Shown piece by piece: positions 16,942-25,512 of a stretch of 64,000 bases of DNA. The position numbers and the translations under genes were made by a program. This stretch comes from IOR16 sp963521065 (GTDB lineage Bacteria > Bacillota > Clostridia > Peptostreptococcales > Anaerovoracaceae): contig CAUQTI010000015.1 of NCBI GenBank assembly GCA_963521065.1, positions 1 through 64,000 on the forward strand, given 5' to 3'. The stretch's first letter is position 1. Each line of letters starts with the position of its first letter. The notes below the pieces were generated by a model. It did no database searches and was not told the origin of the DNA. It was given only the letters and a program-made list of their open reading frames with translations.

Positions 16942-17912
16942 TTACATATTCTAAAATAAATACCAGAATTTGGTCTATGCTGGGTACGCGGAGAGTAATT
17001 GGTGTTGCGATATCAGAACTGGCAGATCAAGATGAAAAGTTTACCTTTGTTACTGCTGATGTTGGACGATATTATGCTATAAATAAGTTTAAAGAAAAAC
17101 ATAGTAATAAACTAATTAACGTAGGAATTGCAGAACAGAATATGATAGGTGTTGCAGCAGCAATGGCAAAAGAAGGATTTCATGTATTTACAGCAACCTA
17201 TGCTACTTTCGCTACGGGAAGAGTATTGGATCAAGTGCGTGTAAACATGGGACTAATGGGACTACCCATTAAATTAATTGGTGTAAGTGCTGGATTAGCA
17301 GAGGGAGAAATGAGCGCTACTCATATGGCATTGGAAGACATTTCGATGTTACGTTCCATTCCAAATATTATTATTGTATCCCCTGCGGATTGTACTGAAG
17401 CAATGAAAATTTTCGAAGCTGCCAATGAGATTCAGCAACCAATGTATATTAGGCTAACAGGAGGATTAAGTTCACCGATAGTATATAAGGAAGACTATGA
17501 ATTTAAGATAGGACATTCTATCACGCTACAGAGTGGGAGTGATATTGCTATTATAGCTTCTGGTAGTATGGTAGCGCAGTCTATAAGTGTAGCTAAAGAG
17601 TTAGAAGAGCAGAAAATTAGCTGCAGTGTGATAGACATGCATACAATCTGGCCATTGGATATCGATACATTAGATTTATTGGCAGACACTCATAAAATGC
17701 TTGTAACTGTTGAAGAACATTCAGTTTATGGAGGATTAGGGGGAGCTGTTTCAGAATATTTCTCGATTAAGTCTAATCGACTGCCAATTCTTAAAATTGG
17801 TGTTAATGGTATATATCCCGATGCGGATACTTATAAAAACTTATTAGAGAAAACAGGGCTTAGTGTTAGCAAAATTACGGAGAAGATTGAAAAAAATTAT
17901 AAAGAGATTTGA
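16938..17912 (+). CDS. Transketolase C-terminal subunit, pair 1
   Basis: A 324-residue pyrimidine-binding plus C-terminal half of a split transketolase. The cofactor-activating Glu lies in NVGIAEQNM near residue 64, and the LATYATFA-like core (ATYATFATGRVLDQ) is present. The start is a TTG overlapping the preceding stop, with GGAGGA upstream, so the two halves are made in step. A full-length transketolase is about 620-660 residues; together these halves give about 590, the usual size for the split form common in Clostridia and archaea. Confidence 0.9.
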   Translation: MITYSKINTRIWSMLGTRRVIGVAISELADQDEKFTFVTADVGRYYAINKFKEKHSNKLINVGIAEQNMIGVAAAMAKEGFHVFTATYATFATGRVLDQVRVNMGLMGLPIKLIGVSAGLAEGEMSATHMALEDISMLRSIPNIIIVSPADCTEAMKIFEAANEIQQPMYIRLTGGLSSPIVYKEDYEFKIGHSITLQSGSDIAIIASGSMVAQSISVAKELEEQKISCSVIDMHTIWPLDIDTLDLLADTHKMLVTVEEHSVYGGLGGAVSEYFSIKSNRLPILKIGVNGIYPDADTYKNLLEKTGLSVSKITEKIEKNYKEI

Positions 17913-17926
17913 TGGGAGCCATTGTG

Positions 17927-18736
17927 ATGAAAAGGCAAGATTTAAACTTATTAGCTAAAGAAATACGAAAAGATATACTAAATATGGCATTGGCAGCAGG
18001 TGCGCAAGGTGCTCATTTAGGAGGGGCATTATCTTGTGTTGAGATTTTAACAGCTTTATATGGTTACCAAATGAGAAAAAAGATTGAAAACCCTTATTGG
18101 GAAGAGAGAGATCGCTTGATATTTAGTAAAGGTCATGGAGCGTTGGCATATTATTCAGCTTTAGCAGAAGTTGGGTATTTTGATAAGAATGAGTTGGCCT
18201 CATATAAATCAAATGAAACCTTTTTATATGGACATCCATCTTTAAATATGGAAAGAGGGATAGAATTTTCTAGTGGAAGTCTTGGGCAAGGTGTTTCTTT
18301 AGGAGTAGGCACTGCTTTGGCACTACGTGCAAAGGAAAATCACAATTCAAGCGTCTATGTCATCGTTGGCGATGGTGAATGTAATGAAGGTTCTGTCTGG
18401 GAAGCCTTGATGTCTGCGGCTCATTTCAAGTTAAACCGACTAACGGTTATTGTTGATAAAAATGGATTGCAGTATGATGGCATGACAGAAAATGTTATGA
18501 ATCTAGGAAATTTAGTTGAGAAATTTAGAAGTTTTGGTTTTTATACAAATGAAATAGATGGACACAATATAGGTTCGCTATGTGAGTCTTTAGGAGAAAT
18601 TTCAGAAAAACCAAAAGCTATCATTGCTAATACGGTAAAAGGAAAAGGCATATCTTTTATGGAGGGTAACCCAAAGTGGCATAGTTCACGTTTATCACAA
18701 TCACAATATGATACAGCTATGAAAGAGTTGGGGTAG
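17927..18736 (+). CDS. Transketolase N-terminal subunit, pair 2
   Basis: A 269-residue paralogue of the gene at 16,132 and of the same length. It has canonical KGHGALAYYSAL and GHPSLN motifs where pair 1 deviates, and GDGECNEGSVWEAL for ThDP binding. In-frame TTG 17,909 and ATG 17,912 precede it, but ATG 17,927 aligns with the pair 1 start and has GGGAG nine bases upstream. That pair 2 keeps the standard histidine context while pair 1 does not hints at different donors or acceptors. Confidence 0.88.
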   Translation: MKRQDLNLLAKEIRKDILNMALAAGAQGAHLGGALSCVEILTALYGYQMRKKIENPYWEERDRLIFSKGHGALAYYSALAEVGYFDKNELASYKSNETFLYGHPSLNMERGIEFSSGSLGQGVSLGVGTALALRAKENHNSSVYVIVGDGECNEGSVWEALMSAAHFKLNRLTVIVDKNGLQYDGMTENVMNLGNLVEKFRSFGFYTNEIDGHNIGSLCESLGEISEKPKAIIANTVKGKGISFMEGNPKWHSSRLSQSQYDTAMKELG

Positions 18737-18741
18737 AGTAC

Positions 18742-19704
18742 ATGGAATTTAATAGAAGAGAAATAAGGACATGGTCTATGCTGGGAAGTGCAGGAACTTT
18801 TGGACTAGCAGCATTAGAATTGGAAGATAGCAATATTGTAATGCTTACCGCAGATCTATGTAATTTTTCTGGCTTAGATCGTTTTAAAGAAAAGTATCCT
18901 CAAAGATTTTATAACTTGGGGATTGCTGAGCAGAACATGATAACTGTTGCAGGGGCTATGGCTAAAGAAGGTTTAGTGCCATTTGTTACAACATATGCTA
19001 CGTTTGCAAGTTCTAGAGCTTGTGAACAAATTAGAGTTAATTTAGGATATATGAATCAAAATGTGAAAGTTGTAGGCTTAGCATCAGGTTTATCTGTTGG
19101 TATTTTAGGTCCCACGCATATCTCGTTAGAGGATATTTCAAATATGAGGAGCATTCCTAATATGACAGTTGTTTCACCTGCAGACTGTTCAGAAATAATA
19201 AAGTGTGTTAAAGCATGTGCAGAGTGGGATGGGCCTGTTTATTTGAGATTAACAGGAGCGACTAATGTTCCTGTTATATATAATGAAGATTATAGTTTTG
19301 TAATTGGAAAAGCTATAAAGTTATGTGAAGGTGAAGAACTTGCAATTATAGCAACGGGGACAGTAGTATATCAAGCGAAAAAAGCAGCCGAACTTTTACA
19401 GGAGTATGGCATAGATACAATGGTAGTTAATATGCATACAATTAAACCGTTGGATAAAGAATTTCTGGATAGCATTCAAGGGATTAAGACAATTGTAACG
19501 GTTGAAGAACATGGGAAAATTGGTGGATTAGGGAGTGCTGTTGCAGAATTTTACGCTGGAAGAGAAAAAAAACCAAGACACATTATCATTGGTCTGGATG
19601 ATAAATTCCCACATGCCGGCGAGTATAATTATCTATTAGAAAATTGTGGTTTAACTGCAGAACATATAGTGAAGAAGATATTACAGACAAGAGAGGAAGA
19701 GTAA
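18742..19704 (+). CDS. Transketolase C-terminal subunit, pair 2
   Basis: A 320-residue partner of the preceding subunit. It contains NLGIAEQNMITVAGAMAKEG with the cofactor-activating Glu, the TTYATFASSRACEQ core, and a C-terminal domain starting near residue 190. It opens with RTWSMLGS, almost the same as the pair 1 C-subunit (RIWSMLGT), which shows that the whole two-gene unit was duplicated. It ends two bases before the AMP-ligase start. Confidence 0.9.
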   Translation: MEFNRREIRTWSMLGSAGTFGLAALELEDSNIVMLTADLCNFSGLDRFKEKYPQRFYNLGIAEQNMITVAGAMAKEGLVPFVTTYATFASSRACEQIRVNLGYMNQNVKVVGLASGLSVGILGPTHISLEDISNMRSIPNMTVVSPADCSEIIKCVKACAEWDGPVYLRLTGATNVPVIYNEDYSFVIGKAIKLCEGEELAIIATGTVVYQAKKAAELLQEYGIDTMVVNMHTIKPLDKEFLDSIQGIKTIVTVEEHGKIGGLGSAVAEFYAGREKKPRHIIIGLDDKFPHAGEYNYLLENCGLTAEHIVKKILQTREEE

Positions 19705-19705
19705 A

Positions 19706-21103
19706 TTGATATTTAATATTGAAAACGTGGATCGCAATCGAATCGCGGCTATAGAAGAGGGTAAAACAAGTATTACTTATGGTGAACTAAGTAATTTTTC
19801 AATAAAAATAGCAGAGGTGCTCAAAGAAAGAAGAGTGTTAATTTTTCATTTGACAACAAATACGATTGGATCATTTGCAGGATATGTTGCTTTGTTGTCA
19901 AATTATGTGGTTCCAGCATTGATTGATTCAAAATTAGATTTAAATTTACTTCATGAACTTATAAAAAAATATAAACCTCAGTATATTTGGGCCCCTCAAA
20001 TGTCGGATGCTGTTCGGGGATTAGACTGCGTATTTGAGGCTTATAAATATGGATTATATCAAACAGGATATAATAGGGGATATAATATTCACGAAGATCT
20101 TGCATTAATGCTAACTACGTCTGGAAGTACAGGGAGTCCTAAATTTGTACGACAGTCATATCAAAATATTCTTAGTAATACAAAATCTATTGTGCAATAT
20201 TTAAAGATTAGAGAAGATGACCGTGCCATAACAACACTTCCTATGCATTACACCTATGGTTTATCTATCATTCAAACACATCTTTCCGTAGGTGCAAGAA
20301 CGATATTTACTGAAAGAAGTTTGGTTGATAAAGAGTTCTGGAATTTGTTAAGAAATGAAGAGGCAACTACTTTTGGTGGGGTCCCTTATACATATGAAAT
20401 TCTTAAAAAATTAAAATTTTCTAGGATGGATCTACCTAGTATTCGATATATTACACAAGCTGGGGGTAAACTTGGAACGGAATTACATTATGAATTTGCA
20501 TCATGGTGTGAACAGAAAGAAATAAATTTTATTGTTATGTATGGACAGGCAGAAGCTACAGCTAGGATGAGTTACGTGCCAAGTGAAATGGCAATAAAAA
20601 AATCCGGAAGTATTGGTATAGCTATACCGGGGGGAACATTCAAACTTATCGATTCGGATGGAAAGGAAATTACTTCCAACGAAGTGATAGGAGAAATGGT
20701 TTATACTGGACAAAATGTAACTTTAGGTTATGCAGAGTCCGGTGAAGATTTAGAAAAAGGTGATGAACGAAAGGGCATCCTATTTACTGGAGACATAGGA
20801 AAATTTGATGAAGACGGTTATTATTATATTGTAGGGAGAAAAAAAAGATTCTTAAAGATCTTTGGCAGCCGTGTTAATCTTGAAGAAGTAGAAATATTGC
20901 TTAAAAATGCTGGAATGGAATCTGTTTGTGTGGGAGAGGATGACCATATGAAGATTTTTACTTTGCACGAAGATATAGTAATGGTTCGTAGTACATTGTC
21001 CAAACTAACAGGGATACATCCTAATGCGCTGACTGTTAGCCATATCAAAGCTATCCCTCGAAATGAAGCAGGAAAGATTTTGTATGCGGCATTGGAAAGG
21101 TGA
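19706..21103 (+). CDS. AMP-forming acyl ligase (ANL superfamily)
   Basis: A 465-residue adenylate-forming enzyme. Core motifs are TSGSTGSPK (near residue 139), MYGQAEAT, GDIGKFDEDGYYYIVGRKK and the C-terminal PRNEAGKILY with the adenylation lysine. It should activate a carboxylic acid as acyl-AMP and load it on the cluster's ACP or on CoA. The start is TTG with GAGGAAGAG upstream. The acid cannot be told from sequence; the lack of any long-chain-specific features leaves short or hydroxylated acids possible. Confidence 0.87.
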   Translation: MIFNIENVDRNRIAAIEEGKTSITYGELSNFSIKIAEVLKERRVLIFHLTTNTIGSFAGYVALLSNYVVPALIDSKLDLNLLHELIKKYKPQYIWAPQMSDAVRGLDCVFEAYKYGLYQTGYNRGYNIHEDLALMLTTSGSTGSPKFVRQSYQNILSNTKSIVQYLKIREDDRAITTLPMHYTYGLSIIQTHLSVGARTIFTERSLVDKEFWNLLRNEEATTFGGVPYTYEILKKLKFSRMDLPSIRYITQAGGKLGTELHYEFASWCEQKEINFIVMYGQAEATARMSYVPSEMAIKKSGSIGIAIPGGTFKLIDSDGKEITSNEVIGEMVYTGQNVTLGYAESGEDLEKGDERKGILFTGDIGKFDEDGYYYIVGRKKRFLKIFGSRVNLEEVEILLKNAGMESVCVGEDDHMKIFTLHEDIVMVRSTLSKLTGIHPNALTVSHIKAIPRNEAGKILYAALER

Positions 21104-21109
21104 GAGATT

Positions 21110-21781
21110 TTGATAACTATTATAAATTATGGGGAATATATCTTAGCAGATATTAAGAGTGATTCTATTGAAGATTGGAACTATGCACAAGCTACTAATA
21201 TAAAGGTTAATTTACCGGTAAACACGATGAATTTGGTTAATATGCAACGTAATGGATATTTATTTGTAGATCGTACATATGATGTTTCAATTAATTTAGT
21301 AAGGTCACAAATAGATTTTGATAAACTTATACGACTAAAAGTTGTAAAAGAAAATAGGGTATCGGCACAGGTTCGCGAGATTGCATTAAAAAGCTTTCCG
21401 AATGATCGGAGATTTCATTTTTCCCCAGTTTGTAACAATAATATAGCATGTCAGGTAATTGATGACTGGCTAGAGAAATTAGAAGATATATATGTTTGCT
21501 ATTATAGGGAATTACCGATAGGATTTGCTTCTTTACAATATAAGGATGATAAGCATATGTTTGTACATTTAGCAGCAGTAGATGAGAACTATAGGAGAAC
21601 CGGAGCGGCACTTACACTATATTCATATCTTGCTAAATTATGCAAAGAAAATAATTGTCTTACAATGGAGGGTACAATTTCAAGTTTTAATATCCCCGTA
21701 TTGAACTTATATTCCTATTTGGGAGCATCTTTTTCTAATCCAAGAGATATTTTTTTAAAGGAGGTAATGAATGAGAAATAA
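21110..21781 (+). CDS. GNAT-family acyltransferase
   Basis: A 223-residue protein whose C-terminal half is a GNAT domain (the acyl-CoA/ACP-binding loop is in NYRRTGAALTLYSYL, followed by an N-containing NIPVLNLYSYLGASF end). The N-terminal half is unlike simple GNATs and resembles the two-part arrangement of sugar N-acyltransferases such as the TDP-fucosamine type. Start is TTG. It overlaps the LuxE-like gene by 11 bases. It is a good candidate to transfer the cluster's special acyl group onto a sugar amine. Confidence 0.75.
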   Translation: MITIINYGEYILADIKSDSIEDWNYAQATNIKVNLPVNTMNLVNMQRNGYLFVDRTYDVSINLVRSQIDFDKLIRLKVVKENRVSAQVREIALKSFPNDRRFHFSPVCNNNIACQVIDDWLEKLEDIYVCYYRELPIGFASLQYKDDKHMFVHLAAVDENYRRTGAALTLYSYLAKLCKENNCLTMEGTISSFNIPVLNLYSYLGASFSNPRDIFLKEVMNEK

Positions 21782-22850
21782 TCTAGAGAAATTTCATGAA
21801 ATACAACCTTATGGTCTAATGCAAACTGAAAAAGAAAAGCTTTTAGGATCTAGATTAAATGAGTTAACCTCTTGTCATTACGAGAATTGCAAGGAATACC
21901 ATAAAATATTAAAAACACTGGAGGTTAATTTAGACAAAACATATGAGATTGAAGAGATTCCATTTATTCCAGTTAGACTTTTTAAGAACTATGAATTACT
22001 TAGTGTTTCCAAAGATGACATTGCAAAGGTTATGACTTCTTCTGGAACGAGTGGACAATCAGTATCTAAAATTTATCTTAGCAAAGAGAATATCCGTTCT
22101 CAGACAAAAACATTGGCGCAAATTATATCTTCATTTATAGGTAAAAAAAGATTGCCTTTGCTTATTTTGGATACAGAACTTGTGAAAAAAGATAGGAATA
22201 TGTTTTCTGCACGAGGTGCTGGAATAATCGGATTCACAACTTTTGGAAGAGATATTTGTTATGCACTAGATGAGAAAATGCAGTTAGATGTGGATAAAGT
22301 TATAGGATTTATTGAAAAATATAAAAATGAGACAATCCTTATGTTTGGGTATACATATATGATATGGCAGTATATCGTTTTGGAATTGGAGAGATTAGGG
22401 ATCTCATTAAAAACAAAAGGTATTCTATTTCACATTGGAGGATGGAAAAAATTAAAAGATCAAGCAGTAGATACTTTGGCGTATAACAGACGTGTATGTG
22501 GTTGTTTTGGTGATGTTCAAGTATATAATTATTATGGTATGGCAGAGCAATTAGGCTCTGTTTTTGTTGAATGTGAACATGGGCATATGCATTGTTCAAA
22601 TTATTCAGACATTATCATTCGAAGAGCGAAAGACTTTAGCGTAGCTGATATAAAAGAACGAGGATTAATTGAGTTGGTTTCAGCTTTGCCTATAAGTTAT
22701 CCGGGACATGCTATACTCACAGAAGACGAAGGAGAAATACTAGGAATTGATAATTGTCCCTGCGGAAGAAAAGGAAAGTATTTTAAAATATATGGACGAG
22801 TTAAAGGTGCAGAAATAAGGGGGTGTAGTGATACACATGAAAGACGTTGA
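21771..22850 (+). CDS. LuxE-like acyl-protein synthetase
   Basis: A 359-residue member of the LuxE/PaaK-like acyl-protein synthetase family. It has the nucleotide-binding TSSGTSG (residues 89-95), a YYGMAEQ motif and a C-terminal cysteine-rich CPCGRKG. LuxE in luminous bacteria activates fatty acids with ATP and hands them to the LuxC reductase as a thioester. The gene overlaps LuxC by 23 bases and has a strong GGAGG, so the LuxE-LuxC functional pair is preserved here without any luciferase gene. Confidence 0.85.
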   Translation: MRNNLEKFHEIQPYGLMQTEKEKLLGSRLNELTSCHYENCKEYHKILKTLEVNLDKTYEIEEIPFIPVRLFKNYELLSVSKDDIAKVMTSSGTSGQSVSKIYLSKENIRSQTKTLAQIISSFIGKKRLPLLILDTELVKKDRNMFSARGAGIIGFTTFGRDICYALDEKMQLDVDKVIGFIEKYKNETILMFGYTYMIWQYIVLELERLGISLKTKGILFHIGGWKKLKDQAVDTLAYNRRVCGCFGDVQVYNYYGMAEQLGSVFVECEHGHMHCSNYSDIIIRRAKDFSVADIKERGLIELVSALPISYPGHAILTEDEGEILGIDNCPCGRKGKYFKIYGRVKGAEIRGCSDTHERR

Positions 22851-24000
22851 ATTTTTGGTAGGAAAAGAAGCTCCTTTAGATAAAACAGTATTACCCCCAT
22901 ATAGCGATATCGTATGCAACTTTTTACAAGAGTTATCTGGTCGGTTAATAAGAGAGGCAAAGCTTTATCCAGATGTACTTTCTTTTGCGTATTGGTGTAG
23001 AAAAGCTAATTTATTAAAATTGAAAGAAAGTGCATCATATGGCCGATTGGGACGTGGAATGGTATTTCATATTACTCCATCCAATGTTCCGGTAAATTTT
23101 GCATTCTCATTAGCATTTTCATTATTAGCCGGAAATAACAATATTGTCAGAGTTAGCAGCAAAAAATTTCCTCAGGTAGATTTGATATGCAGAGTGATGA
23201 ATGAAGTTCTTTTAAATCATCCTAATTTAGCGAATAAAGTAAGGATAATTCGGTATGGGCATAATCAAGAAGTAACGGCTGCACTTTCCATGCAGTCGGA
23301 TGTTCGTATGGTTTGGGGCGGAGACGAAACAGTAAGTTTATTAAAGATGGAAAAGACAAAACCACAATGCTTAGATATATGTTTTGTTGATCGCTATTCA
23401 GTAGCAATGATTAGTGGGAAAGAGATACTATCATTAAGTGATAGTGAACTTATTCGATTGGCAGAGCAATTTTATAATGATACTTACTTAGTTGATCAAA
23501 ATGCGTGTTCCTCACCACAACTAGTTTTGTGGTATGAAGATGATTTATTTGGGCGTGAGCGATTTTGGAATGCAGTATATGATTGTGCAAAAAAAAGATA
23601 CACATTGCAAGAAGCTGTATGTGTAGATAAATATACCAGGCTGTGTGAGAATGCGATAGATGGGATAGGAATAAAGACTAGTCAAAGGTTTGGGAATTTG
23701 TTATATCGCATGGATTTAGAAACTATAAATCTATCGACACAACAATTACGAGGTGTATGCGGAATGTTTTATGAATACTCACTGAATGATTGGAGTGAAT
23801 TAAAAAAGTTTGTTTCTAATAAATATCAAACCGTTACATGCTTTGGGATAAATCGTCAGTTACTTAGAGAATTTGTAATAAATAATGGGCTCAATGGAAT
23901 TGATCGAATAGTTCCAATTGGAAAAGCAGTAGATATTGGTATTATCTGGGACGGATACGATTTGATTGGCATGTTGTCGCGCGTGGTAGCATTAGTATAA
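22828..24000 (+). CDS. LuxC-like acyl-thioester reductase
   Basis: A 390-residue aldehyde-dehydrogenase-fold reductase. The NADPH-binding segment starts at ITPSNVPVNF (residues 82-91), and the catalytic Cys227 lies in DQNACSSPQ, as in LuxC acyl-CoA reductases. It is about 90 residues shorter than classical LuxC, mostly at the N-terminus. It should release a free aldehyde from an acyl thioester. The aldehyde is a natural acceptor for a transketolase, which is why I group it with the enzymes at 16,132-19,704. Start GTG 22,828 is favoured by AAGGGGG just upstream; ATG 22,837 is possible. Confidence 0.85.
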   Translation: MIHMKDVEFLVGKEAPLDKTVLPPYSDIVCNFLQELSGRLIREAKLYPDVLSFAYWCRKANLLKLKESASYGRLGRGMVFHITPSNVPVNFAFSLAFSLLAGNNNIVRVSSKKFPQVDLICRVMNEVLLNHPNLANKVRIIRYGHNQEVTAALSMQSDVRMVWGGDETVSLLKMEKTKPQCLDICFVDRYSVAMISGKEILSLSDSELIRLAEQFYNDTYLVDQNACSSPQLVLWYEDDLFGRERFWNAVYDCAKKRYTLQEAVCVDKYTRLCENAIDGIGIKTSQRFGNLLYRMDLETINLSTQQLRGVCGMFYEYSLNDWSELKKFVSNKYQTVTCFGINRQLLREFVINNGLNGIDRIVPIGKAVDIGIIWDGYDLIGMLSRVVALV

Positions 24001-24014
24001 GATGGAGATTTTTT

Positions 24015-25505
24015 ATGTTGTTTAATTCAATAAAGTTTCTAATATTTTTTCCTATAGTTTCGATAATATATTTTACGATTCCACAAAAAATAAAAAGTTT
24101 ATGGCTTTTAATAATGAGCTATTTCTTTTATATGTGTTGGAATCCTAAATATGTAATCCTTATTGCAACGTCTACATTAATTACATATTATAGTGGAATT
24201 CTTATTGAAAAAGTTGAATCGATTAATTCGCAAAAAAAGAAGCAACATGGTAAGAAAATAGTTGTTATACTTAGTATAGTCAGTAATTTAAGCATCCTCT
24301 TTTTCTTTAAATATTTTCCATTTGCAATTAATAATTTAAATGCTGGATTAAGTATTTTCAATATATCATTTAATATACCAACATTTGATATTCTTTTACC
24401 GGTAGGAATATCTTTCTATACTTTTCAGGCTTTAGGGTATACAATAGATGTTTATAGACAAGAAATACCAGCTGAAAAAAGTCTTTTAAAATATGCTCTT
24501 TTTGTATCTTTTTTCCCGCAATTAGTAGCAGGACCAATTGAAAGATCTAAAAATCTTCTAAATCAGATTAATAAAGAAAATCATTTCGAATATAATCGAG
24601 TTAAAAATGGTTTGCTTTTAATGATTTGGGGTTTATTTCAAAAAATGGTTATTGCGGATCACATTGCAATAGTAGTGAATCAAATTTATGATAACTATGA
24701 ACAATATACAGGCGTTTATTTAATGTTTGCAACTATTTTATTTGCATTTCAAATTTATTGTGATTTTGCTGGATATAGCAATATTGCCATAGGTGCAGCG
24801 AGAGTAATGGGATTTTCATTAATGGATAATTTTAAAAGGCCCTATTTTGCAAGGTCTGTAGGAGATTTTTGGAGAAGGTGGCATATTTCTTTAAGTACCT
24901 GGTTTAGGGACTATTTGTATATACCATTAGGCGGAAATCGTTGTTCAAAATTGCGAAAATATTTTAATTTAATGGTTACATTTTTAATAAGTGGACTTTG
25001 GCATGGAGCAAGTTGGAACTATGTAGTATGGGGTGGAATGAATGGAAGCTATCAAGTTATAGGAGATTTTATTAAACCTTTGAGGCAAACAGTTAGCGAC
25101 AAATTAAACGTTAGAAAAGAATGCTTTAGTTATCGCCTACTATGTAAAATTTCTACTTTTATTTTAATTGATTTTTCCTGGTTATTTTTTAGAGCCGATG
25201 GATTCAGAAATGGGTGCATGATGCTTAAAATAATTTTTGGAAATTTTAGTTTTGCTAGTATTTTTGATCATGTTTCATACCCCATTGGATTGGATGGCTA
25301 TGATTTTAAAATTATGATTTTAGGGATATTATTGCTAATTGTGATTGATTGTATGAGTGAGAGGCTGGATGTGTTAGAATGGCTTTCTGAGCAGAATATT
25401 TGGTTTAGATGGACAATGTATTATGTATTGATTCTTTCAATTATAATTTTTGGCGTGTACGGTATAAGCTATAATAGTGAGCAGTTTATTTATTTTCAAT
25501 TTTGA
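24015..25505 (+). CDS. MBOAT-family membrane O-acyltransferase, copy 1
   Basis: A 496-residue polytopic membrane protein of the AlgI/DltB MBOAT family. It shows the family blocks LLPVGISFYTFQALGYTIDVYR, QLVAGPIERSKNLL, RRWHISLSTWFRDYLYIPLGG and the putative catalytic His in SGLWHGASWNYV. It should bring acyl groups across the membrane for O-acylation of the exported glycan, working with the SGNH-like protein immediately downstream. It is strongly similar along its length to the MBOAT at 30,162, but its codons are much more AT-rich. Confidence 0.92.
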   Translation: MLFNSIKFLIFFPIVSIIYFTIPQKIKSLWLLIMSYFFYMCWNPKYVILIATSTLITYYSGILIEKVESINSQKKKQHGKKIVVILSIVSNLSILFFFKYFPFAINNLNAGLSIFNISFNIPTFDILLPVGISFYTFQALGYTIDVYRQEIPAEKSLLKYALFVSFFPQLVAGPIERSKNLLNQINKENHFEYNRVKNGLLLMIWGLFQKMVIADHIAIVVNQIYDNYEQYTGVYLMFATILFAFQIYCDFAGYSNIAIGAARVMGFSLMDNFKRPYFARSVGDFWRRWHISLSTWFRDYLYIPLGGNRCSKLRKYFNLMVTFLISGLWHGASWNYVVWGGMNGSYQVIGDFIKPLRQTVSDKLNVRKECFSYRLLCKISTFILIDFSWLFFRADGFRNGCMMLKIIFGNFSFASIFDHVSYPIGLDGYDFKIMILGILLLIVIDCMSERLDVLEWLSEQNIWFRWTMYYVLILSIIIFGVYGISYNSEQFIYFQF

Positions 25506-25512
25506 GGTATAC

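Noticed and set aside
21771..24000. A bioluminescence (lux) operon
   Set aside because: Only LuxC- and LuxE-like proteins are present; no luciferase luxA/luxB or luxD is seen, so the aldehyde must serve another purpose.
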